NCBI GenBank assembly: GCA_020205615.1
Contig: JAINUW010000813.1
Coordinates: forward strand, 402,629 to 466,628
From: Panax quinquefolius
Taxonomy: Eukaryota; Streptophyta; Magnoliopsida; Apiales; Araliaceae
DNA: 64,000 nt
Reading direction: 5' to 3'
Part shown: piece after piece, positions 54,597 to 64,000 of the stretch
Numbering within the stretch: the first letter of the stretch is position 1
Layout of the letters: every line of letters begins with the position of its first letter
Notes under the pieces: model-generated
What the model saw: the letters and a program-made list of their open reading frames with translations, nothing else
Databases searched by the model: none
Told to the model about the DNA's origin: nothing
Made by a program: the position numbers and the translations under genes

Positions 54597-57500
54597 TATA
54601 ACACCCCATATCTATACTCCGGTATAATGTGCTTACTATAAATCAATATAACGCATATAAATCTATACACCCATGGTATCTGATTATAAGATTATATTAA
54701 ATAGAGGGACTATCATATATAATTCCCATAGATCCAAAATTCAGAGTATCCCATAACAGATGTAAATTCTTAAGAGAACTAATAGTGTGTTTGGATACCC
54801 TCACTTGGATATATGAATTGTATCTGTGACTAGAGTCTATTTATCCGAAATTCAGAGTATCAGTAATAACATGAACAGTCCATATTACTAATACCCTCAG
54901 CCAGATGTATAGTCTATGCCAACCTAATTTATACTATCGTATCGATAGTAACTATCTATCCGAAATCTAGAGTATCAATAACAACATGAACAATCCATGC
55001 TATTAATACCCTCACTCAAATAAATAGTTCCCAAGGATCTGAACTAGATTTGAAGAAGTCTAATTTTACATCTATATATGTAAGAAAACACGGTTGCGGA
55101 AATAAAAGATGTTATATATCATAATATTAAGATTCGATTACATGATTCTCATAAAGAGTTCTTATTACAAGGTATTCAAATGATACAAGAATATAATCTA
55201 ATCTATGTAGGGACGCTTCCTTTATCTACTCCAGATGTTCCAGGATTACCATCTAAAACCGCAAAGGGATTAATTTGAGGGTGAGCTATGCATCAATCAA
55301 GTTTTGTATTTATAACAATATAGATTTCAAGAAATATAACAATTCAAATTTCAATCGATAGTTTTTACCATTTCGGATTTCTATTTATTTCAACCATTTT
55401 CGAATTTTTCTTTATTTCATCCACAAAGACTTAGAAATTTTGTTCAGATGTGAGATAGGGGATCACTTATTCAACATCTTAGAGTATGCATATCATCCTA
55501 CCAAGTGGTTAAAATACACTTAATTAATGTCAATATATTCATCGATTATATCTCGATCCCTTACGGGATACCCAACTTCAGTATAGGATGTCTTACCAAA
55601 ACAATTTGGTTTGACATAACAGTTTATGCTCAAAAAACAATATCATATGAATAAACAATTCATTTTTGAGTTATGCTGAAATTATAGCAATAACTTTACA
55701 ATAAAAAGGTAATTCAATTGTAGGTGTAGTATATTATATCAATAACATATCAAGATAAAAATCTTGTTTAATGAATAAATAGGTTTAAGAAATTTGTACT
55801 AAAGATATAAGTGTAGTGTTTAGGAAACTTGCCTTAGCGTAGATCAATCAAGTTATGCTATTGAATCGTTTAATAAATACTTACAATGCTCATATATATA
55901 AATTTAACACGTTAGCATTGATAACAATACTCAATTATAACATTTATATAATATCAAAGTTAGATTAATAGGGTTTGGTGTTTAATACCTTTGATAAATG
56001 GACTAAGTTTTATTTAAGAAAAAATTTAATTATCCTTAATAATATTTTAAAGTATTTTAAAACATTTATTTATCTTTTAAATGATTTTTAAATCATTTAT
56101 TTCTATTTATAAGTAATTAATATTTACTTAAAATTTTACAAAAACATTGATTTTTATTATTAAATAATTTATATTCATTTATTATAATTTTTATATTAAT
56201 AATAATATTTTTCCATAATTATTTAGTATTTATAAATAATTTATTCTAATTTCTTTATTAATAAGTTAATTATTAATAATATCAAAATAATATAAAATAA
56301 TTATTAAATTTATGTAAAAATATCGTAATTTATTTATAATAATTTAATATAATTTTTAAAAATGTTTTTATATTTATTTATATTTATTTATTAATTATTT
56401 CTAATTTTTATAATTTATTTTAGAAAATAATTGTTGTCTCTGTCGCTAAAGCCCTTCAAATGATGTAAAGTGTCATCAGAGGTGTTCTTTAGTTTTTGGG
56501 CAGCAGTTTGGTTATGTTCGAGTGACTAGTTTGACCACTAATTAAAATGCTACTGATGATGATTCTTGGTTTGTTGAAGAGTTGATGTTGTAGTACTAAT
56601 ACAGTAGTATAACATGAAACAAATTTTAGGCTTTAACCTACATATAACAATAAGTTATAGAGGCTCAAAGTCACTGTCAGAGTTGTTCTTGAGTTTCTGG
56701 GTAACCCAGAACAGTAGTCATGGCCGGTTAACGGTTTTATGGATTAAATATCTTCGATTCTGTGTATTAGATGTGTGTTGTATTTGTTGTAATATGTAGT
56801 ATATATGTCAGGGTATACATATATAACATTAACATGAACAAAGCATAAATCTAAGGTCTCTAATTATGCTTGTCAAAGTACAGCCAAACGCTGTTCTTCG
56901 TTTTCTTCAATTTTTTGGAAAATCCAGAAAACTTGGTCATGCTCGGTCAATGGATTTTGACCATTAATTCTAGTAAAACTATATGTTGTTTGTTCAATTT
57001 AAGATCATAGTTAGGTAGTATATATAACAGAGTATTAATATATAACAAAAACTTACAAAATTCACAAACAGAAGACGATTAAACAGGTTGGTCAAAGTAG
57101 CCGGTTAGAATGTTCTTGAGTTTTCTGGGTAACCCAAAAAACTGCAATTCGCGAACGGTCAACCCACTTTGACTGCTTATAACTTGAAATCTATGGTTCA
57201 AATGAACCTGTTTTCTTTTCCAGATTAAAGACCTACTATTAGGCTACAAATACCAAACAATTAAGAGACCAAAACATAAACACATATGAATCTATAGTTC
57301 TCGACATTCATTATCGATATATAGTTTTCAAAATTTCCAGATTTCTTAAAACACTTAATTAAGGCATCTATATGTTATGAAAACGTTTTCTACCAATCTA
57401 ACATACTTTCTAACATACTAATACATAATTCTAAACATCTAAACAACAAATCTAACATAGGATCATAGAGCTAATTATGAACTAGGGTTTATACCTTTTC

Positions 57501-58226
57501 TTGAGTAATTTTTGATTCTAGCTTCTGATTTCGTTGCTGCTATCACCCAGGCTTGATTCGGTAAGTTTATAAATGTATCTAGGCTTAGGAATTTCGTGAG
57601 TTTGCTCAGCCCTAAGGTTCCTAATTATAAAATTCTTCAACTTGGCTTTTTGGTCATTTTTGTGCAACTTGCCTTTACAAATATCTGATTTGATGACTAT
57701 TGTCATGTTTGGGAGTTACAAGCATATCATGCAAAATTTCAGAACTTGCAATGGTGACTCTAACCTACTTGTGAGCTAGTTAGGTTTGTTTAGTAGCTTA
57801 ATTAGGCTTTAATCTTCACTAATCTTAATTAGGGTTTTGTTTCTAATGATTAGGAATGTTAAGTAATGTTAATTAGTACCTAATTGAAGTTTACTAACCA
57901 TGATTAGGTGTTAACATAAGCTAATTAGAGTTAGTTTAGCTAATTAGGGTTAGGTTAGAAATTAGGGTTAGGGTTTGTTAATCTATGATTGTTAACCTAA
58001 ATTTCTCATTAATCCTAACAAGCACGACAAAACAACTTGTCAAAATAATTTTACCAAAAAGTCTGATTATGAAAAAAAAAAATTAAGCACGAGGTTTCAA
58101 GCATGTCATTTTTCAGACAAAAATTTATTTGGTCAAATTTGACAAACAAAGTATATATTAACACATAACGCATTTTATTTCGGAGAAATTTTATTTATAA
58201 GTCTTATCGTGGTTTGGATTTTTATA
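54597..58226 (-). repeat. GypG 5' LTR
   Basis: Direct copy of 44913-48556. In plus coordinates it starts TATAACACCCC (the expected G is A) and ends TTTTTATA (expected TACA). Has the same tandem repeat, AT-rich block and hairpin array (about 56480-57170, e.g. GTTTTCTGGGT A ACCCAAAAAAC at 57120-57142). Confidence 0.95.
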
Positions 58227-58231
58227 GTATT
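58227..58231 (+). repeat. Target-site duplication of GypG, right copy
   Basis: GTATT, identical to 44908-44912. Confidence 0.95.
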
Positions 58232-58966
58232 CATGGAATATTTGGATCACTTTGTGGTCGTCTTTATTGATGACATCTTCATATACTCCAAAACCCGCGA
58301 AGACCATGAACAACACTTGCGGCTGATACTCCAAGAGCTTCGTGAGAACAAGCTTTAAGCCAAGTTAAAAAAATGCGAGTTATGGCTTGAGGAAGTTGCA
58401 TTCCTTGTGCATGTGATATCAAATCATGAAATATCTGTTGACCAGGCAAAGATTGAAGCAATTCAATGCCGGGAGCAACCTAAGTCGATTGAATCAAAAC
58501 GTAGCTTTCGGCTTAGCTGGTTATTATCGAATATTCGTAGAAGGGTTTTCTCGAATCGCTACTCCATTAACTCAGTTGACTTAAAGGATACAAAATTCGC
58601 CGAGTAAGGAATGTGAAATGAGTTTTCAAGAACTCAAGAGGAGACTCATTTCAAAGACTGCTCGACAATACCATCCGCCTTGAGGGATTTTTCATCTACG
58701 TGATGCTTGAAGCAAAGGGTTAGGATGTGTTCTCATGCAACATGGGAAAGTCATAGCTTATGCCTCGACAACTCAAAGAATATGAGAGGAATTATCCTAC
58801 TCATGATCTAGAGTTAGCGTGATGCTTTTAACGCTTAAGATTTGGAGGCATTAATTGTATGGAGAGAAGGTGGAGATCTATACGGATCATAAAAGCCTCA
58901 AATATTTCTTCACTCAAAAGGAACTCAACATGCAGCAACGATGATGACTTGAGTTATTGAAAGATT
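58232..58966 (+). pseudogene. GypF RT second half and RNase H, cut by CopH
   Basis: Resumes with the GypC-like [20 protein letters not shown] (catalytic Asp pair at about 58264-58272), then EDHEQHL and ISNHEISVDQAKIEAIQ. RNase H follows at about 58600-58960 ([13 protein letters not shown], [30 protein letters not shown]) in broken frames. It ends at GAAAGATT, 58966, where a copia LTR starts. The integrase of GypF is presumably beyond the window. Confidence 0.88.
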
Positions 58967-60848
58967 TGTTAGGTTTGTAATATTCATGAACGCAATCAAA
59001 TTGCATAAATTAGCGGAAGCGTGTAAAAATCAGAGTTTAAAAAATTTACAAACCATAAACCCGGATCACCCTTTATGCATTAATTATTAATTAAACGAAA
59101 AAGATAAAGAATAAAACCATACCCTTGAAGACCGAGCTTCCTCGTACAAGTTCACCTCCAAATCCTTTCGCTCAATCTTGAATCCACCGGGGTTTTGTTC
59201 CTTCCTTTGATCAACGTTAGCCACCCATATGTTTGGCCTCTAGAGGTGATCCACCAAGGAATAATAAGAATTCAAGAAGATGGTGTATTGGCTCAAACCC
59301 TAGTTTTTCCTATCTCTATAGAAAAAGGGCGTACTCTCCAACTATTGGAATTACGTATGTTGTAAAAGTCAACAACCCCCACCCATAATAAGACTCCTCT
59401 TATTAATAGATGTGGGCAACCCACCTTAACAATTAAGGAATTGGGTTTTATTTAATTAATTAAATTCTTTTAATTAATTAAGCTCCCTAATCTTATTAGG
59501 GATAATTAATTAAACTCTTTTAATTAATTTAACCTCCTAATCTTATTAGGAATAAATGAGAGTACTTATATTAAATTAATTACTAAACTCTTTTAGAAAT
59601 TAAAATAATAATAATTGTAATAATATTAATAAGACTCCTCTTATTAATTTATATTTAATATTTCTAAAATATTAAATAATAATATTAAGCTATTTAATTT
59701 ATTCTATCACCATAGATTAAATTAAATATACATAACATATTATTACGATTATGCCATTAACTTCTTAAATAATTATTCTTCCTTTTATGGTGGGACCCTT
59801 TAGGTTCTCTATATTAAACAGGTTGTTAATAAATCAATTAGAACAATTCTAATCTTATTTAAATAAATAAATTAAATAATTAATTTATTTAAATAAATAA
59901 TATTTATTCTACAATAGGATAAGCCTCCCCAGCGATCAACGACTTTCCGGATAATATTGATTTCAACATTAATCATTAAAGAACCTTTGAGTAAATAGTT
60001 ATTCAGACAATTCAATCCTTCCACCATACAATGTCCCAATTAAATATAAGACATGGAATCATCACAAGTCTTATTTTATTTAATTATATGTATTTCGATC
60101 CTTAAATGCACAACTCCAAATAATGCAAATTAGAAACTCCTTTCTAATTTCATTACCGCTTAACCAAGGACTACTTTGGGTTGTCATTTATCGAATCACA
60201 TAGACATTTCTTCTTTTATTAGAAGTGGTAGATTCTTTATTGATCATACATTATCTCCATGTACAACTTATTATACCCAAGCATACCCTTTGATATACCC
60301 TAAGGGTCTTAAGGAATAAGTCAAAGTATAACTCATCATACACAAGATGCTATGATGATCTCAAGTCCAAGGATTACTTGTACTACTATCACTACAGAAA
60401 TTCTATTGACAGCAAATAAAACTCCATTAGGTATTCCTTAGCGAGCCACGTTCAATGAACTTATTCTCTAATAAGCACTCTACATACTTGCTTTAGTGTC
60501 TTCACACAAATGATCACTGAGATCAATCATCCTCATCCAATGAAAGCAAGTTAAACGTATGTACCAATCTATCCGGATTCACTAATCCCCAATTTAGTAA
60601 TCCAATGATTGGGAACTATTTTAGTTTTAAGCTTTCTAAGAATTTAGATCTCATTAGAATGATCATCATCATTATTCTAAAAGCATTGCTTAAAACTATG
60701 GGTTTATCACATATTATAAAAATAGCATCATGCGAGATAATTAAAAGCCTTTAATAAATTAATACTTTTTATTAATAAATGAATAAGATTGTTACAAAGT
60801 ATATGCTTTATCATCAAACATGATTGGTTTGTGTGCATATTACTTTCA
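58967..60848 (-). repeat. CopH 3' LTR, about 1.9 kb
   Basis: On the minus strand it starts TGAAAGTAATATGC and ends CAAACCTAACA (TG...CA). AT-rich, with repeated AATTAATTAAACTCTTTTA units at 59450-59600. No gene. Confidence 0.85.
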
Positions 60849-60862
60849 ATCTCCCCTTTTGC
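60849..60862 (-). other. CopH polypurine tract
   Basis: Minus strand AAAAGGGGAGAT directly before the LTR start. Confidence 0.85.
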
Positions 60863-61099
60863 ACTAAAGCCAATCGTCATGGTATCTCATACTCTTCTCT
60901 CTAAGTGACGATTATCCTGCCTGTGGATAAGCTTTTAATTAATGGATATGTAATGTTGTTCATGAGAGTCCACTATCTCTATAGTGATTTCCCATCTTCA
61001 ATGATTCTAATAATCAAATGAAAGTGCCACAACACATGTTTAGATCCAAGATGAGACTTAGGAACTATTCCTAGTTACGTAATGAACTTATCATCCAAA

Positions 61100-61290
61100 C
61101 AATCAACTTGCGACTTCATTTATAGCTATATACTTTGTCTTTATCACTAAACCAGAACTCTTTTCTTTGTTTGGAACCTTTCCAATTCACTACACCACCT
61201 GATTCGAGGTAACACTTTACCTTAAAGTGGATTTTCCGTCAGTCTTGTCTGCATTTGAAAACTTGAGTCTGCTAAGCCTTCTAGTTTTAA
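61100..61290 (-). pseudogene. CopH RNase H
   Basis: Minus-strand fragments NADKTDGKST (the D-D-K-S-T-type start), GGVVNWKGSKQ (usually GGAVSWKSSKQ) and a decayed rest. Many frameshifts. The stretch 60863-61100 has no readable domain. Confidence 0.65.
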
Positions 61291-61399
61291 TTAAGACCCA
61301 AAGATAAATTGTAATCACATCTTTAGTTTCGATTAAGCACTTTAAGATGTTTTTCATCGACTCATATAGTGAACTTCTCTGGATTATGACCGATCAACA

Positions 61400-61990
61400 T
61401 CGGTCTCGTATATTTCATTGCATACATGATAGTCATTTCATGCAACCTCTCTTTTTGGAGTCTGTGGGGACTATTAAGAGAGATACACTCCATGGCTCAT
61501 CAACATAAGACATCTCTTGGAGTTTGCCATGCTAAACGACTTTAGCATCAAATGAATATCGTGCCTTGGGATAAGTTGAGCATCCTTTAAATCTATCTAT
61601 ATAGATTTGCATCCCCAATAATGATACTCTTCCCAAATCATTCATGGACGATTGTTTAGACAACTTTATCTTTATTGATTGTAGCATTAGTATGTCATTC
61701 CTTATCCGTAGTATATCAACATATAATATTAGGAATGTCACTTGGCGCTCTAATTGTCCCTTTTGTACACACTAGAACTCTTACCTTATCGTATGTAACT
61801 CTGGATCATCATTTTCTATGATCGCGTACCTCATCATCATCATCCATGATGAATCCATACCTCCTAGGTATCTTTGGTACTATTCGCATTTATGATTGGG
61901 GTTTGTGGTACAATAGGTCATCTACGAGTTCCTCTTATTTGACTTATGGTGTTTTTGTGGATTATGAACTCTTCAAGATCTATAATCTTC
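61400..61990 (-). pseudogene. CopH reverse transcriptase
   Basis: 61741-61532: FLILYVDILRIRNDI, LQSIKIKLSKQSSMNDLG, LGMQIYIDR, PKARYSFD. The catalytic YVDD reads YVDI. Up to about 61990 there are only traces of the upstream RT part, so the first part of RT looks deleted or highly decayed. Confidence 0.8.
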
Positions 61991-62460
61991 CCACTAGCCC
62001 CCTCCAATGATAAACACCTTTATCTTAGAAGGCGGCGTGTTTCGTAACAAACACCTTTTGCTAAGTAGAATTATAGAACATATACCCTAAACTTACTTTA
62101 GGATGTCCCACAAATCAGCATACGTGTCAAATCTTGTCCCAATCTTATCCTTTGAAACCTTTTCACATAAGTTGGACAACCCCTTATCTTAACATGCTAC
62201 TTAAGATTAGAATCCTTCCCGTCCATAACTTTTATGGAGTCTTGAAATTGAATTTTGAGGTTACCTTTTCGTAGATATGCAGCCATTTCTAGGACATTAT
62301 CCCGTATGAGGATCTTGGAATGCTCAGTAAAATCATTTTGGACCGCATACCGTACGTTCAACAAGGTATGATTTTACCTTTCGGATACATCAATCAATTA
62401 TTACGTATCGAGGATGTGTCCATTATGAGAAAACCATTTGAGATGATCTAGAAACTTATT
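61990..62460 (-). pseudogene. CopH integrase, C-terminal half
   Basis: Pieces in order on the minus strand: MILLSIPRSSYGIMS, then FKTP and KLWTGR (TPYELWTGR-type), CVFVTKHAAFL-type (reads VCYETRRLL) and GASGKIIDLEEF at about 62000. This is the end of a copia integrase and the linker to RT. Stops and shifts throughout. Confidence 0.7.
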
Positions 62461-62944
62461 GCACAAGTATTTATTCTTGATCTAATCAAAGAATCTTAAT
62501 ACTTTGCTAATTTGTTTCATTTTTGAATTCTTTGAACCTTTCAAATAATTCATAATTGTATCTTTCAAAGCAAATACACACATTCAACTCTTTGAATGAT
62601 CATCTCCTTTTCTTATACTAGTTTGTTCAATTTGCAAAATAATTTTACATAAGTCAGTATACAAAATCCATTAAGTAATCTTTCATTCTATAACTGAAAC
62701 ATTATTATTATAAATAGAACAACAAATTGTTCTTAATTATAATACCAAAAATTTTATTGTCAACAATAAAATGGAAATAATATTTCTTCAAGAACCTGAA
62801 ATACGATAACAACTTATTGACTTAATAGATTTTCCCATAGGCATTGCTAAACTATAAGTTTCTATGGCTAATGTAGCAAACCTTTGCTTCATTTCCCATG
62901 GGGATTACTTATCTATGTTGACTTTCAACTTCGCTTGATCCTTC
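62461..62944 (-). other. CopH internal region without a readable domain
   Basis: Lies where the N-terminal half of integrase should be. AT-rich, no convincing frame. Probably decayed or deleted integrase. Confidence 0.5.
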
Positions 62945-63010
62945 ATAAATCTATATATTTATGATAACCAAAGTCGGTATCCAATACCCAAGTAGAACCT
63001 TGACTTAAAG
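62945..63010 (-). pseudogene. CopH protease remnant
   Basis: Minus strand GSTWVLDTDFGYHKYIDL: the copia protease signature (WVLDTG-C-x-H). The catalytic Gly of DTG reads Asp. Confidence 0.65.
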
Positions 63011-63059
63011 AAAAATTTATTTAAATAATTAACAAAATTGTATTTGTAAACGAAACTTC

Positions 63060-63870
63060 ACTAAGCTTCTTTTGGTTAGCCTCTGCAAGATGCTTCGCAG
63101 CTTCTATCCAAAGGTCTAAAGCTTTATTGAAGCGGAAGCAAACTCCTTTATATCCGTATCGGTTTTGTTCTTATTATCCTTTGTTTTTGCCTTTCTATTT
63201 ACCTTCTTTGAATCGTTCTTCTTTTCGTAAGATCCTTTGGCCCCTACCAGAAGGTGATTTGATCTTTCTTGGTTGGAAAGTGACTCTCAACATTTTTCAA
63301 TATGTTAAGCAAATCAATGAGGCCGATATCTAGCTTGTTCATATGAAAAATTTACAACAATAATGAAAGGAGTCCAGGAGTGAGTGTAAGATCAAATCTT
63401 GGCTCAACTCTCCATCCATGAAAAAAACCATTGTCCTAATTGATCAATCAAATTGATTATGTTAAGAACTTTTTATGCAGTCTTTATAGTGCTATTAGCC
63501 CATTCTAGATCGGAAGAGCTCCTTAGATATCTCGATATCTATCAGTCCTACTTTCTCACCATCAACTACTTGGCGTCGTTGAGGAGTATAGTAGAAGCAT
63601 CCATAGTTTCATGTCGACGAAGCTCGTTACATTATAGATGCAGAGCATGATGTATCGAAGCTAATCAGCGCATCATCTTGCCACTTTCTAAAAAGTAGCA
63701 ATCTCTTTCCTCGGAGGCATTGTTTTGCAACCATTGCGAGGATAAAGGATAAGGACATAAGATAGCTTTTTCGCCTATGAGAACTATTCTCAAATTCCTT
63801 AACCAATCCGCTTAATTGATTCGGGTTAATTTAGCATCTAATATGCTTCGTGATGATAGTAATTTTAGAC
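63060..63870 (-). pseudogene. CopH gag
   Basis: Near 63855: LRSILDAKLTRI, then DWLRNLRIVLIGEKAILCP, the N-terminal part of copia gag (UBN2/DUF4219 type). Near 63090: KHLAEANQKKLSEVSF at the gag end. A lysine-rich nucleocapsid region lies at about 63160-63235, with its Cys residues not recognisable. Frameshifts throughout. Confidence 0.65.
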
Positions 63871-64000
63871 ATTGTAAAATTTCAGTAAATGAATTTGTAA
63901 TTAACAACATTTTAACATACATTCTTTTATTAATTACCAAAATAAATTAGGTCTTGTTTTAAATTGGTATCTCCACTATTTTCTTCAAACTATATTACCT

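Larger units (their letters stand above)
44913..58226 (-). mobile_element. GypG: full-length Ty3/gypsy chromovirus, minus strand
   Basis: Two direct LTRs of about 3.64 kb, exact GTATT target copies, PBS, leader ORF, gag, protease, RT, RNase H, integrase with chromodomain and PPT. Total about 13.3 kb. Inserted in the RT of GypF. All frames are broken, though less than in GypC. Confidence 0.95.
58967..64000 (-). mobile_element. CopH: Ty1/copia element, minus strand, 5' end beyond the window
   Basis: LTR 58967-60848, PPT, RNase H, RT, integrase, protease and gag in copia order (gag-PR-IN-RT-RH read on the minus strand). No 5' LTR or PBS is visible before 64000, so it continues. Inserted in GypF RNase H, so it is younger than GypF. 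All frames are broken. Confidence 0.88.

Noticed and set aside
61532..61741. Independent small gene on the minus strand
   Set aside because: Sequence is the YVDD region of copia reverse transcriptase inside CopH.

Overview
The window looks like heterochromatic nuclear DNA from a flowering plant with a large genome. It is AT-rich and almost entirely nested transposable elements. The plant signals are FAR1/FRS-type MULE transposase, Ty3/gypsy chromoviruses with C-terminal chromodomains, a Tat-lineage Ty3/gypsy element with a second (archaeal-type) RNase H, a Ty1/copia element, and primer-binding sites complementary to initiator tRNA-Met. I see no intact host gene, rRNA, tRNA or CRISPR array. 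The species cannot be named from the sequence.

Layout, with my own element names. (1) 1-4.2 kb: a broken FAR1/FRS (MULE-derived) transposase gene, with a 29-bp perfect inverted repeat around it and a pair of inverted tRNA-like SINE candidates. (2) 4.2-5.5 kb: tandem repeats and a cluster of (TA)n tracts. (3) 5.5-29.3 kb: TatA, a minus-strand Tat-lineage element. Its LTR is at 5.5-6.6 kb, its tandem-repeat-rich 3' spacer at 6.7-8.6 kb, an antisense (plus-strand) spliced ORF at 8.6-9.2 and 25.0-26.0 kb, and pol at 27.4-29.3 kb. The antisense ORF is split by GypB (9,191-24,998), and the GypB LTR is itself split by the full-length element GypC (11,822-21,863). (4) 29.3-31.7 kb: LtrD, an LTR-like block on the minus strand. 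(5) 31.7-37.4 kb: GypE, a minus-strand chromovirus: pol, then an LTR, then a second PBS and leader ORF. (6) 37.4-59.0 kb: GypF, which starts with two LTRs head to head (a 5-kb palindrome) and is interrupted in RT by GypG (44,913-58,226), a full-length minus-strand element with an exact 5-bp target duplication. (7) 59.0-64.0 kb: CopH, a minus-strand Ty1/copia element inserted in the GypF RNase H region and running off the window.

Nearly all coding regions are broken by frameshifts and by stop codons, many of the C-to-T type (CAG to TAG, CGA to TGA, CAA to TAA). The three gypsy protease copies I could read all lack a canonical active-site triad. The elements most worth following up are these: a leader ORF between PBS and gag encoding an acidic coiled-coil protein, found in three related elements and joined in one of them to gag-type zinc knuckles; arrays of near-perfect hairpins centred on GGGTAACCC with a period of about 210 bp in the GypB/GypG LTR family; and the head-to-head LTR palindrome, whose centre coincides with an inverted repeat also present inside the GypC LTR.

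All boundaries were read by eye. Positions are good to a few bases where a terminal motif, PBS, PPT or target duplication is cited, and approximate elsewhere.
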